Counted from the stretch's first letter, positions 1-9,359 are shown. The stretch is DNA of 39,162 bases from an uncultured Clostridia bacterium (GCA_947624885.1 CANQMD010000005.1:1-39162); one strand, 5' to 3'. Notes: generated by a model from the sequence alone, not told the origin. Numbers and translations are program-made.

Positions 1-1353
1 ATTGTCTTTGCATTGGAGGAGGCGCACAGGCGTTTCACTCCGTCCATACTCATCTGCTCGTTTTCCGCGGTCATATCCGCAATAATCACCCGCAACCTGT
101 TGTACGAGGCGCTGGGCTTGACCGTCGGGAGTTCGCTTGTGGGATTCAAACTTGCCATGATGCCCGCAAAGGCATATTTGTACGTCGCGTTGGCGGCGCT
201 CGTCAGCGGGATAGTGGGCGTGTGCCTTGTGCGCTTGGTCAAGTTGAGCGGCAAATTGATGCGAAAAATCACCGCGTGGAAAGGCATATTGAAATATGTC
301 ATTCCCTTTGTGTTTGCGGGCGTTGCGGGCTTGATAACGGTGTACGCGACGGGCGGCGGACACTCGCTTGTCAACATGCTTGGCACCGACGGCGGCGCAA
401 AGGAAATGGCTTTGCGATCCATATTCGGCTCGCCGATCGCCGTCACTCTTCTCGCCGTGATCATCCTGCGCGTCGTGGCGCTCACGCTCAACATAGGCGC
501 GGGCGTTCCAAGCGGAATATTTGTGCCCATCATCGCTTTGGGTGCGTTGATAGGCTCGCTGATGTCAAGGCTGTGCATATTGATGGGCATGGACAAAATT
601 TTTGTGGACAGCGTCGTGCTGATATGCATGGCGGCGATGTTTGCGGCGACTGTCAAAGCGCCCCTCACCGCTATAATTTTTGTTGTGGAATTCACTTGGC
701 AGACCACACTTCTGCTCCCCGTTGTGCTCGGCACGTTTATAGGCTATGCCGCAAGCGAGATCGCCGGCAACAAACCTCTCTACGACCTGCTGTTGGAGGA
801 ACTTGCCGAACGCATCACACCATCGTCGCTGCACCACGAGTACCGCACTTACATCGAGGAGGGCTCGTCCGCGGCGGGACAATCCATACGCGACGTGCTG
901 TGGGATGAGGGCGTGATGATCTGCGCCATCGAGCGCGACGGCGCACAGCTTTTGCCAACTTCCGACACCGCGCTGCAGGCGGGCGACAAGCTGACGCTGC
1001 AAGCCGATGTTGTCGACATAGAGGAGTTTGAACAAAAGGTGGAGCAGATCGTCAAACCGCAGGATCACAAATTGAAATTTACGCTTGCAAAGCGTATGAA
1101 ACTGCATGCGGAAACAATTTCGAAAGAGGATGGCGACAGCGCTTCCGCGACCGACGCGTCCGCCGACGCTTCGTTGCCGTCGATAGGCGACGACGCGCAT
1201 GAAAGTCCGCTCGATCAAGAGGTTTCCGCCGCCAACGACATCGTCGCTCCCTCGCAGGACTCTACCTCCGCAGAGCCAACGCCTCTCAAACAGAGCGAAA
1301 AGGACAACGGCGCTGACAACCACAATGCAAAAGAGGAGGAGGACCCCAAATGA
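1..1353 (+). CDS. ClC family chloride channel/antiporter with C-terminal TrkA-C-like domain (5' truncated by window edge)
   Basis: Frame is open from base 1. Protein contains ClC motif GAGVPSGIFVPIIALGALIGSLMSRL and 'ALEEAHRRF' near the start; C-terminal 'GEQ..DKLTLQADVVDIEEFE'-type RCK-C/TrkA-C segment, then an acidic Ser/Ala-rich tail. Confidence 0.9.
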   Translation: MVFALEEAHRRFTPSILICSFSAVISAIITRNLLYEALGLTVGSSLVGFKLAMMPAKAYLYVALAALVSGIVGVCLVRLVKLSGKLMRKITAWKGILKYVIPFVFAGVAGLITVYATGGGHSLVNMLGTDGGAKEMALRSIFGSPIAVTLLAVIILRVVALTLNIGAGVPSGIFVPIIALGALIGSLMSRLCILMGMDKIFVDSVVLICMAAMFAATVKAPLTAIIFVVEFTWQTTLLLPVVLGTFIGYAASEIAGNKPLYDLLLEELAERITPSSLHHEYRTYIEEGSSAAGQSIRDVLWDEGVMICAIERDGAQLLPTSDTALQAGDKLTLQADVVDIEEFEQKVEQIVKPQDHKLKFTLAKRMKLHAETISKEDGDSASATDASADASLPSIGDDAHESPLDQEVSAANDIVAPSQDSTSAEPTPLKQSEKDNGADNHNAKEEEDPK

Positions 1354-2177
1354 ATAAAATTTTAGGCATTTTCAACGGCAACGACCCCGTGATCGACATC
1401 ATCGGGAGGCTGACCGACAAAGCCGGTGTGGAATTTGCGCCTCTTTGCTCGCCCATCGACAAAAATTCGCTGCTCAACGCCGCAAAAAGCGCCGACTGCG
1501 TGTTGCTGGGCAAGGCGGGATATACCGCGAGCATGCGCGACTTCCTCGCGGAACAATTGAATTTGCACACGTCATTGCGCTCGTTTTTTGGCTCAAATAT
1601 TGTGACTCCCGCCTTGAGCAGCATGTACGGCAAACGCAGCGGCTACGCCTGCGACGAGCGCTTTGGCAGAGCCGCTTTTGACACGGAATACATCAGCGAG
1701 TTGGAAATCGAACGCACTGCGCGAGTGGCTTACGAACTTGCAGAGCAGCTGCGCTTGGGCGTGACGCTTGTCGACAGAGCCTCAAAATTGCTGACTTCCG
1801 CACTTTGGCGCAAGATCGTCAGCGACATCAACGAGGACTACCCCTCCGTCCCGCTGACGATGCTGGAACTCGGCGAGTTGCGCCGTCACGATCCCGACCA
1901 AAAACCTGTCTATCTGTGCTCCAAACCGGACGGCGATATTCTGTGGAGTTATTGGCAAAACGACGGCTACGAATGCCTGCTTGGCGACAGTGCCCTCGCG
2001 CTTTACGCCCCGACAAACTCGTCTGCCGACCTCATATTTGCCCTGCCTCACATGCTGAAACATTGTTTCTCGCTTGAAAAGGAGGCGCAGGACTTGTCGG
2101 ACGCGCTTTCCTGCCTCCCGCCCCACCCTAATGCGGAAGATCTGACGGCCGCATTGAGGCGAAACATGCGGGATTGA
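1350..2177 (+). CDS. Isopropylmalate/isocitrate dehydrogenase-like protein, apparently catalytically degenerate
   Basis: ATGA overlap with the ClC stop. 'FDTEYISELEIERTARVAYELAEQ..VTLVDRASKLLTSALWRKIVSDINEDYPSVPL' resembles IPMDH 'DTE.Y...EIERIARVAFELA...VTSVDKANVLE.SRLWREVV.E...EYPDVEL'; 'LYAPTNSSADLI...MLKHCFSLEKEAQDLSDAL' resembles 'LYEPxHGSAPDIAG...MLRxSxGLEExAxxIExAV'. Confidence 0.6.
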   Translation: MNKILGIFNGNDPVIDIIGRLTDKAGVEFAPLCSPIDKNSLLNAAKSADCVLLGKAGYTASMRDFLAEQLNLHTSLRSFFGSNIVTPALSSMYGKRSGYACDERFGRAAFDTEYISELEIERTARVAYELAEQLRLGVTLVDRASKLLTSALWRKIVSDINEDYPSVPLTMLELGELRRHDPDQKPVYLCSKPDGDILWSYWQNDGYECLLGDSALALYAPTNSSADLIFALPHMLKHCFSLEKEAQDLSDALSCLPPHPNAEDLTAALRRNMRD

Positions 2178-2334
2178 TACGCTGTCCGTCCGTTCTTTTG
2201 AATAAAAATTTTAAATAAATATACAAAAAATCAGACGTCACCCTAAAAGTAAAACTAACGTCGTTTTTATAATTTTCCCATCCCGACTTCCGGCCCGACT
2301 TCCGGGGCGCAATGCCCGCCCCGGTCTGCGCAAG

Positions 2335-2565
2335 TTATTTGGTCTTTTTTTGGATCAGCGCAACGACGTCCGCAACGGTCTTGATCCCCTCCGTTTCATC
2401 GTCGTCGACAATGATCCCCCACTCTTCCTCGACGCTCATAAGTATTTCCACAATGTCCAGGCTGTCAAGTCCAAGATCCTTTTTTATGTCGCTATCGAGT
2501 GTGACGTTTGTCACGTCGATGTCAAGCTGTTCGCTCACCATTTGTTTGAGTTTTTCAAATATCAT
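2335..2565 (-). CDS. acpP: Acyl carrier protein
   Basis: 76 aa, 'DSDIKKDLGLDSLDIVEILMSVEEEWGIIVDDDETEGIKTVADVVALI' with the DSL phosphopantetheine site. Confidence 0.93.
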   Translation of the reverse strand: MIFEKLKQMVSEQLDIDVTNVTLDSDIKKDLGLDSLDIVEILMSVEEEWGIIVDDDETEGIKTVADVVALIQKKTK

Positions 2566-2632
2566 AATATCTCTCCTTTTTGTTGTTTATTTCAAAATCG
2601 GCGCTTTAACGCGCGTTTTTGTCGCTTCAACC

Positions 2633-3118
2633 TCATATTTGCGCAGGATCGATCTCATAAGCGATGATGTTTTGCTCCTCTGCGCACACCGCCACATGAT
2701 AGCCGTCAAACACGTCGAAGTGTTCAAAATGCGCGTCCGCGGGGATATCGTCCCTTATTTTTGAGATCCCGTCGCCCGTGAACTTCACATAACTTTCCCT
2801 CTCCGTCCATTTTTCAAAAAACTCCTTTTCGTCTGCGGCTTGGATGAACGGAAATTTTTGCATATGTACGGGCCTCACCTTCTCGATATCCACGCCCACT
2901 TCGGCATGCGACATGGCAAGCACGCTGACCCCGTGCGAATGCGACAGATTGAAAAACACTCCTTCAACGTCCAGACGAGGTTTTTTGCCGTCCTCTCTGA
3001 TCACGTCGACGGACGCGGGCAACAACTCGACATCCCTCATGACGTTGCGATAATTCATATAGCAAAAGCGGATAAATTTGTCGCTATCCACTTCGCCGCG
3101 CACAAAAAACAGTATCAT
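2633..3118 (-). CDS. 4'-phosphopantetheinyl transferase (Sfp type)
   Basis: Start trimmed to the ATG overlapping the malQ stop (ATGA). Motifs 'FFNLSHSHGVSVLAMSHAEVGVDIEKVR' and 'FFEKWTERESYVKFTGDGI' are typical of Sfp-type PPTases. Confidence 0.88.
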   Translation of the reverse strand: MILFFVRGEVDSDKFIRFCYMNYRNVMRDVELLPASVDVIREDGKKPRLDVEGVFFNLSHSHGVSVLAMSHAEVGVDIEKVRPVHMQKFPFIQAADEKEFFEKWTERESYVKFTGDGISKIRDDIPADAHFEHFDVFDGYHVAVCAEEQNIIAYEIDPAQI

Positions 3119-4638
3119 AAGCCTCCTCTGTGTCTGCCGTAGGTTTTGATCGCGTCCAAAAAGAAGTCCCTGTCCACTGTGGACATAAGGTGATAGGGCA
3201 ATCTCCACTTCCAATTGCCTTCTACCGTGCCGGGAACGTTCATTCTTGTGTCGCCGCCGTAGCCCAACATATCCTGAAATGGCAACACAAGCAGCGAGGA
3301 CGACGACATCATCAGCGTGCGGATTATCGCTTTGACCGATCCGCAGTCGGGTCCTCCCGCGCCCCACCCCGCGCCTGAAAAGCCGACGTATTTCAACACA
3401 TAATCCCTTGCGCCGTCGTTCAACTCGTACAGCCAGCCAAGCGTGGTGTTGTTGTCGTGGGTGCCCGTGTAAGCGACCGTGTTGACGTCGTAACGATACG
3501 GAATGTGCGCGCTTGGCGTGCCGTCAAATCCAAATTGAAACACTTTTGTCGTGGGTATGCCCGTGCCGTCTATAAACGCCCTGCACTCCTCGTCCATAAA
3601 GCCCAGATCCTCCGCAATGAACAGCGCGGACGGAAAGTTGTCGCGCACTCTGTCAAGCAGCGCGTCGGCGGGACCCTTTTCCCAGCGCCCGCTCACGGCG
3701 TTTTTGAATTCCGTGGCGGGTATGGCATAATAGTTGTAAAATCCGCGGAAGTGGTCCAGCCTGAGCGCGTCGTACATTTTGAGGCAGTGCCCTATCCTGC
3801 CCAGCCACCACTTGAAACCGTCATTTGCCATCGCGTCAAAATCGTACAGGCAGTTGCCCCACACTTGCACTTTGTTTGAAAATGCGTCGGGAGCGCCTGA
3901 GATCGCGCGTGGAAAACGGTTTTCGTCAAGCTGAAACAGTTCGCGATGCGCCCAAACGTCCGCGCTGTCCGTCGCCACATAAAACGGAAGGTCGCCAATG
4001 ACGCGCACTCCTCTTTTTGCGGCGCGAGCGCGTAGAGAGTTCCATTCGCGGAAAAATTCGTACTGCTCGAAAACTATAAAATCGATATCATCGCAAAATT
4101 CGCGTCTTGCCTTTTCAAGCGCTTCGCCGTCGCGGTCCCTCAATGGAGTTTCCCATTTCCACCAGCACGGCGAGTACTCGGACGAAAGCGCCTGAAACAG
4201 CGCGTAATCCTCAAGCCAATACGCCTCCCTTTTGCGAAATTCAAGCATACGCTGTCTGAAATCGTCGTCGACTCTGCTGTACGCCAGCCTGAGAAAGCGC
4301 TCGGAATTCAGCCTTGCAAAGTCATAGTCCGCCAGATACGGCTCGCCGTGATACTTGAACGACGCGACCTCATCCGCCGTAAGCAATCCGATCGCCTCAA
4401 GTTCGGCGGGACAGATGTAAAGCGTGTCGCCCGCATACGACGACGCGCCGGAATAAGGCGAATTGCCCGCGCCCGTCACCGTGATGGGCAACACCTGCCA
4501 CCAGCAAAACCCCATATCCGCAATGAGATCAACAAAAGCGTCCGCGTCGCGCGAGAAACAGCCTATCCCGTATTCTCCCGGCAGAGAGGATACGCTCAAC
4601 AGCACGCCCGCAGATCTGTCAAAGGTCTTAAACGCCAC
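3115..4638 (-). CDS. malQ: 4-alpha-glucanotransferase
   Basis: 'RSAGVLLSVSSLPGEYGIGCFSRDADAFVDLIADMGFCWWQVLPI', 'NSPYSGASSYAG', 'ALRLDHFRGF', 'IAEDLGFM'. GTG start (VAFKTFDRS) preceded by GGAGGG; overlaps the coaX stop. Confidence 0.93.
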   Translation of the reverse strand: MAFKTFDRSAGVLLSVSSLPGEYGIGCFSRDADAFVDLIADMGFCWWQVLPITVTGAGNSPYSGASSYAGDTLYICPAELEAIGLLTADEVASFKYHGEPYLADYDFARLNSERFLRLAYSRVDDDFRQRMLEFRKREAYWLEDYALFQALSSEYSPCWWKWETPLRDRDGEALEKARREFCDDIDFIVFEQYEFFREWNSLRARAAKRGVRVIGDLPFYVATDSADVWAHRELFQLDENRFPRAISGAPDAFSNKVQVWGNCLYDFDAMANDGFKWWLGRIGHCLKMYDALRLDHFRGFYNYYAIPATEFKNAVSGRWEKGPADALLDRVRDNFPSALFIAEDLGFMDEECRAFIDGTGIPTTKVFQFGFDGTPSAHIPYRYDVNTVAYTGTHDNNTTLGWLYELNDGARDYVLKYVGFSGAGWGAGGPDCGSVKAIIRTLMMSSSSLLVLPFQDMLGYGGDTRMNVPGTVEGNWKWRLPYHLMSTVDRDFFLDAIKTYGRHRGGL

Positions 4639-5416
4639 GTTTTGCGCCCTCCGTTCTGCCATAGATATACTTAAGCCCGTTCAAAGCAAGTTCCCTGTCG
4701 ACAACGTCAAACAAATTGGGCTCCACGTCCGCGATAAGCTGACTCAGCCCACCCGTGGCGACGACTTTTGCGTTGCCGAATCCGTCGAGCGCACGGTAGC
4801 TTTGGATCATATATTTCACAAGTCCCGCGTAGCCAAACACTATGCCGCTCTGCATACAGCTTTTTGTGTCCGTGCCCAGCACGCTTTGCGGCGCGGAAAG
4901 TTCGATGATAGGCAGTTTTGCCGCCGCGCCCGAAAGCGATTCCGCAGAGGTCTTTATTCCGGGAGCGATCGCTCCTCCCTTGAAAACGCCGTCCGCGCTC
5001 ACCACGTCGAAAGTCGTTGCGGTGCCGAAATCTATCACTATCACGGGGCCTCCGTAAAAGTGATACGCCGCCGCCGCGCCCACAAGCCTGTCCGCGCCTA
5101 GTTCGCCGGGGTGCGCGTATTCCACCGTCACGCCCGTATCCAGCGCACAGCTCACCGTGAGAGGCGCTTTGCCTATGCAATCTTTGCACATATGCTCGAT
5201 GGTATAGTTGAGCGCGGGCACCACAGACGACATGACCGCGGCGTGAATATCCTCAAATGACAGCCCCTTTTGCCTCAACAGGTCGTGCAACATCGAGCCG
5301 TACTCGTCCGATGTGCGCGAGGCCTTTGTCGAAAGCCTCCAGAAGCCGCGAGGCTGCCCGCCGTCGTACAGCCCGAATTTGACATTTGTGTTGCCGATAT
5401 CGATCGTGAGAAGCAT
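4628..5416 (-). CDS. coaX: Type III pantothenate kinase
   Basis: 'MLLTIDIGNTNVKFGLYD', 'PGELGADRLVGAAAAYHFYGGPVIVIDFGTATTFDVV', 'GGAIAPGIKTSAESL'. Start trimmed to MLLTID. Confidence 0.93.
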   Translation of the reverse strand: MLLTIDIGNTNVKFGLYDGGQPRGFWRLSTKASRTSDEYGSMLHDLLRQKGLSFEDIHAAVMSSVVPALNYTIEHMCKDCIGKAPLTVSCALDTGVTVEYAHPGELGADRLVGAAAAYHFYGGPVIVIDFGTATTFDVVSADGVFKGGAIAPGIKTSAESLSGAAAKLPIIELSAPQSVLGTDTKSCMQSGIVFGYAGLVKYMIQSYRALDGFGNAKVVATGGLSQLIADVEPNLFDVVDRELALNGLKYIYGRTEGAKRGV

Positions 5417-5443
5417 ACCGCCCTCCAAGCAAGTCTTTAGATT

Positions 5444-5472
5444 AGTATAACAAAATACTCGGCTATTATCAA
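5444..5472 (-). promoter_or_regulatory. Sigma-70-like promoter for coaX-malQ-PPTase-acpP
   Basis: Minus strand TTGATA-17-TATACT immediately upstream of coaX. Confidence 0.7.
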
Positions 5473-5489
5473 GCAAAAGTTGCGGCTTA

Positions 5490-5954
5490 TCAGTTTGCCA
5501 TCGCAATGTACACGACCATGACAAATCCAAACAGATCAAACAAAAACGCGGGCAGAAAAGCGAGCGCGATCTTTATATCCTTCATCAAAAAGCGAAAAAA
5601 CAGCACAAACGCAAAACCCGCCGTCGCGCTCATAAAGACAAGTCCCCACAAAAGCTGCTTAAGCCCGAAAAACGTGTGCACAAACAATATGCAACTCACC
5701 CCCAGCGCCACAAAAAACAGCATGGACGGAAAGATGTGTTTGTACTCCACAAGCCTACCAATCGCAAATATGCACGACGCATAGCTTGCCGCCACCATGA
5801 TTTCAAAGGCCACGGGAGGCGGCATCACCGCAGGCAATTTCAGCGAGTAAAACCACCTCGCGTCAAATTTGAAGCAGTAGGAAATCAGCGCCGCCACTAT
5901 CAGCGTGCAAAAGATCCCCGCCACAATGCCGATCATCCGCTTGAGGTACTCCAC
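5490..5954 (-). CDS. TspO/MBR family-like membrane protein (divergent)
   Basis: 154 aa, five hydrophobic segments; 'RWFYSLKLPAVMPPPVAFEIMVAASYASCIFAI' resembles the TspO 'WYxxLxKPxxxPPxxxF' signature. Confidence 0.55.
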   Translation of the reverse strand: MEYLKRMIGIVAGIFCTLIVAALISYCFKFDARWFYSLKLPAVMPPPVAFEIMVAASYASCIFAIGRLVEYKHIFPSMLFFVALGVSCILFVHTFFGLKQLLWGLVFMSATAGFAFVLFFRFLMKDIKIALAFLPAFLFDLFGFVMVVYIAMAN

Positions 5955-6058
5955 ACAAAAATATATTTTTTTCGTCGGTCTTTAATGCAGTAACACAATT
6001 TTTTGCGGACGCGTATGGTGATGTAGGAGCAATTCCAAATCTTCAGGAGGTACATAAA

Positions 6059-6253
6059 ATGAATTTCTTTGCAAACGGTGGCTCAAACGGTTGCGGATGC
6101 AACACTTGCGATCTTGTCCTGCTTCTGCTCTTGCTCAACAATTGCGGCGCGGGCGGCGGATGCAACGGCGGCGGCGTTGGCGGCTGCGGATGCGGGATGT
6201 CAAGCTGCGACATCATCTGGCTCATCCTCATTCTGTCCTGCCTCTGCAAGTAA
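6059..6253 (+). CDS. Small Gly/Cys-rich hydrophobic protein (10 Cys in 64 aa)
   Basis: [64 protein letters not shown]; strong RBS CAGGAGGtacataaaATG; followed by a hairpin. Confidence 0.75.
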   Translation: MNFFANGGSNGCGCNTCDLVLLLLLLNNCGAGGGCNGGGVGGCGCGMSSCDIIWLILILSCLCK

Positions 6254-6261
6254 GCAGACGC

Positions 6262-6299
6262 ACTCAAATGGCGCTCGCAAAAGCGAGCGTCTTTTGAGT
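6262..6299 (+). terminator. Hairpin / probable terminator after the small Cys-rich gene
   Basis: ACTCAAA..CGCTCGC-AAAA-GCGAGCG..TTTGAGT stem-loop directly downstream of the stop codon. Confidence 0.6.
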
Positions 6300-6434
6300 T
6301 TGATTCGTTTGCCAATTTATTTTGCATATCAAAACTTTGCGCCCAAACGTTTGACTTTTCCCCTTCGTTTATTTTATCATTTTATCACTATATCATTATC
6401 CCCCTATAATCCATATAGGGAAAGGAGTTCGTTT

Positions 6435-7820
6435 ATGGCAAAATTGACGATGGACAAGTTGGTTGCGCTTGCAAAAAATCGCGGATTTGTTTATCCCGGC
6501 AGCGAGATCTACGGCGGACTGTCCAACAGTTGGGACTACGGTCCTTTAGGTGTTCAGCTGAAAAACAACATCAAAGCGGCTTGGTGGAAAAAATTTGTCG
6601 TTGAAAACCCCTACAACGTCGGGTTGGACAGCGCGATCATCATGAATCCCACCACTTGGCAAGCGTCCGGGCATATCGGCGGATTTTCGGATCCTCTGAT
6701 GGACTGCAAAAGCTGCAAATCCCGCCACCGTGCGGACGACCTCGTTGAGGACTATATGTCAAAGCACGGCATCGAGGAAAACATTGCAAGTTGGAGCAAC
6801 GAGCAACTTGAAACGTACATCAAGGAGCACAACATTCCCTGCCCTATCTGCGGCAAATCCGACTTCACGGGAGTGAGGAAGTTCAACCTGATGTTCAAGA
6901 CCTTCATCGGCGTGACAGAGGACACCACATCCACCGTCTACCTGCGCCCCGAAACCGCGCAAGGCATATTTGTCAACTTCAAAAACGTGCAGCGCACAAC
7001 GCGCAAAAAGATCCCCTTCGGCATCGGACAGATAGGAAAGAGTTTCCGCAACGAGATCACTCCCGGCAACTTCATCTTCCGCATCCGCGAGTTTGAACAG
7101 ATGGAACTCGAATTTTTCTGCAAGCCCGGCACCGACCTCGAATGGTTTGCCTATTGGAAGGAATTCTGCCACAAGTGGTTGCTCGACCTCGGCATGCGCG
7201 ACGAAAACCTCAAACTCCGCGACCACGACAAGGAAGAACTTTGCTTCTACTCCAAGGCAACGACGGACTTCGAGTACAACTTCCCCTTCGGCTGGGGCGA
7301 GCTGTGGGGCGTTGCGGATCGCACGGACTATGACCTTAATCAACACATCAAAACAAGCGGCAAGGACTTGAGTTATATCGATCCCGTCACCAACGAGAAG
7401 TATGTGCCCTATGTCATCGAGCCGTCCCTCGGCGCGGACCGCGTTTTCCTCGCCTTCCTGTGCGACGCATACGACGAGGAGCAAGTCGGCGAGGGCGACA
7501 TCCGTGTCGTGCTCCATCTGCATCACGCGCTTGCGCCCATCAAGGTGGCTGTCCTGCCCCTGCAAAAACAACTCAACGAAAAGGCGGAAGAGATCTATCT
7601 CGAACTCTCCAAACACTTCGCCTGCGATTTTGACACCTCCGCATCAATCGGCAAGCGCTATCGCCGTCAGGACGAGATAGGCACTCCCTATTGCGTCACA
7701 GTGGACTTCGACACCATCGAGGACGGCTGCGTCACCGTGCGCGAGCGCGACAGCATGTCCCAGATCCGCTTGGCGATAGACTCCCTCGCGAGTTATTTTG
7801 AGGAGCAACTCCAATATTGA
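6435..7820 (+). CDS. glyS: Glycyl-tRNA synthetase, alpha2 (GlyQS) type
   Basis: '[33 protein letters not shown]', '[17 protein letters not shown]', '[28 protein letters not shown]', '[13 protein letters not shown]'. Start trimmed to the ATG after AAAGGAG. Confidence 0.96.
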   Translation: MAKLTMDKLVALAKNRGFVYPGSEIYGGLSNSWDYGPLGVQLKNNIKAAWWKKFVVENPYNVGLDSAIIMNPTTWQASGHIGGFSDPLMDCKSCKSRHRADDLVEDYMSKHGIEENIASWSNEQLETYIKEHNIPCPICGKSDFTGVRKFNLMFKTFIGVTEDTTSTVYLRPETAQGIFVNFKNVQRTTRKKIPFGIGQIGKSFRNEITPGNFIFRIREFEQMELEFFCKPGTDLEWFAYWKEFCHKWLLDLGMRDENLKLRDHDKEELCFYSKATTDFEYNFPFGWGELWGVADRTDYDLNQHIKTSGKDLSYIDPVTNEKYVPYVIEPSLGADRVFLAFLCDAYDEEQVGEGDIRVVLHLHHALAPIKVAVLPLQKQLNEKAEEIYLELSKHFACDFDTSASIGKRYRRQDEIGTPYCVTVDFDTIEDGCVTVRERDSMSQIRLAIDSLASYFEEQLQY

Positions 7821-7875
7821 AAAATCGAGCATCCACAGTTTCAACAAATATCTATCTCTCAAACATACAACAAAC

Positions 7876-7904
7876 AAAGCCCTTCCTAACAGCGGAAGGG
7901 CTTT
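7876..7904 (+). terminator. Intrinsic terminator-like hairpin after glyS
   Basis: AAAGCCCTTCC-TAACAGC-GGAAGGGCTTT. Confidence 0.7.
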
Positions 7905-8017
7905 AAAATTTGTCAAATGCGAAGATCTTCGCCGTATCATTTGCAGACGTTATCGAAAAATTTACCGATATGCGCCGCAAGAGTAAATTCTGGTGCACTA
8001 CGTCGTCATTCTGTCGC

Positions 8018-9334
8018 TCAAAGCGTCAGCAACAGCGCGGGGACAATTCCGTCCGCTCTGTAATAATAATCGTTCAAAATGCTGCCGTCGTACATAATTG
8101 TCGTGATTTTGGTCGCGTTAGTCGCGTTTTGCGAACGCAACCACCACGTTCCATAGCCGTGATATTTTTTGAGCCCCTTGTTTGATTCGGGCACGGTATA
8201 CGCTCCGCGAACTCTCGCGTATGCCGTCGTCTTTCTGTTTATAGCAAACGAATCTTCATGCATTGTCGTCACTTCGCTTTCGCTCGGCAAAAACACTTTG
8301 TCCAAGGTGTCCTCGCACACGTTGGGATTGTCGGGATTCGAAGTGGAAGCGGCGCTGTTGTCGACCGTGGCCTGCAGAATAAATTTCGCCTCGACGTCGT
8401 TGAACGCGTCGGCATAAAAGTTTTCGTTGAGCCATTGGCGAACATTGCTGTTTTTGTAGCCGTCGTCGGCGGCGCTCCAATATTGCCCGTCCAAAATGAG
8501 ATTTGCAACGAGCGTCATCTTGTTGTCGTCCGTCCTCACCGAAACCCATTCGATCGGCTCCCACTTGAACCAATACACGGTTTCCACCTCATATCCGTTG
8601 CTAAGTTGATTGCTATTGTTGTTGTGATACCAGATCGCAAAATACAAGTTTGTCAAAAAATATACTCCTCTGTATTTGTTTCCGCCGTGCTCGACGTCTA
8701 TATACCACATATCCTCCTCGAAAGTCGCTTCGCCCTCGCAATAAAATTTGATATATTTTGACCAACCGTGCGCGTTCTCCAATGTGGGTTTTTCGCCCGC
8801 TTTTGCGTTAAGTTCCGCTATGAGCGCGGCGTCATCAACTTCGCTTTGCGGATAATTGCCGAAATATATCTTGCCGTTTTCGGACTTGTATATCTCGTTT
8901 TCGAGCCCGCACACCGTGCATTTTGCTTTGCCGTTTTCAAGTTTATCTCCCCAGGTGTGCTCTCCCGTCTTTGGAATTGTCTCCTCTCCGTCGAGTTTTT
9001 CACCGCACACGGCGCATTTTTTATATTTATGCCCGTCTCTCACGCAAGTCGCCTCGACGTCGACCTCCCACGTTTCGGTATGTTCGCCCGTCGCGGGAAT
9101 GACCGTATCCGACAATTTTATTTCATTTTTGTTCGCGTCGAAATATCTCCCGCATTCGCAAGTATAATACAAACTGTTGCCGGCCAGCACGCAGGTAGGA
9201 CTGTTCGCTGCAACTTCGACATAGTTGTGCGTATGTGCGGTTTGAGCCTTGCCGTCGCACGCCGCAAGCGCCATCGCGGCGATAGCCAACGCCAAAGCCA
9301 CCGCCAAAATCAAAAGACGTTTGTTCTTTTTCAT
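8018..9334 (-). CDS. Secreted lipoprotein with CxxC repeat region and DUF6273-like C-terminal domain
   Basis: Signal peptide with lipobox-like 'AAMALAACDGK'; repeated 'GEHT..CxxCG' modules; C-terminal 'GKIYFGNYPQSEV...EPIEWVSVRTDDNKMTLVANLILD...SNVRQWLNENFYADAF...KVFLPSESEV...WWLRSQN...DGIVPALLL' matches the DUF6273 layout. Confidence 0.75.
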   Translation of the reverse strand: MKKNKRLLILAVALALAIAAMALAACDGKAQTAHTHNYVEVAANSPTCVLAGNSLYYTCECGRYFDANKNEIKLSDTVIPATGEHTETWEVDVEATCVRDGHKYKKCAVCGEKLDGEETIPKTGEHTWGDKLENGKAKCTVCGLENEIYKSENGKIYFGNYPQSEVDDAALIAELNAKAGEKPTLENAHGWSKYIKFYCEGEATFEEDMWYIDVEHGGNKYRGVYFLTNLYFAIWYHNNNSNQLSNGYEVETVYWFKWEPIEWVSVRTDDNKMTLVANLILDGQYWSAADDGYKNSNVRQWLNENFYADAFNDVEAKFILQATVDNSAASTSNPDNPNVCEDTLDKVFLPSESEVTTMHEDSFAINRKTTAYARVRGAYTVPESNKGLKKYHGYGTWWLRSQNATNATKITTIMYDGSILNDYYYRADGIVPALLLTL

Positions 9335-9359
9335 CCTTTTATGCTCCTTTTTATATCGT

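Noticed and set aside
6069-6434. N-terminal extension of the glyS ORF (583-aa version)
   Set aside because: Extension overlaps the small Cys-rich gene and its hairpin; conserved GlyRS homology and a good RBS place the start at 6435.
6300-6434. T-box riboswitch upstream of glyS
   Set aside because: No AGGGUGGNACCGCG-like T-box core or specifier-loop architecture was visible; only a short hairpin next to the SD.
7919-7932. GCGAAGATCTTCGC perfect palindrome after the glyS terminator
   Set aside because: No loop, no adjacent gene start and no second copy seen; insufficient to call an operator.
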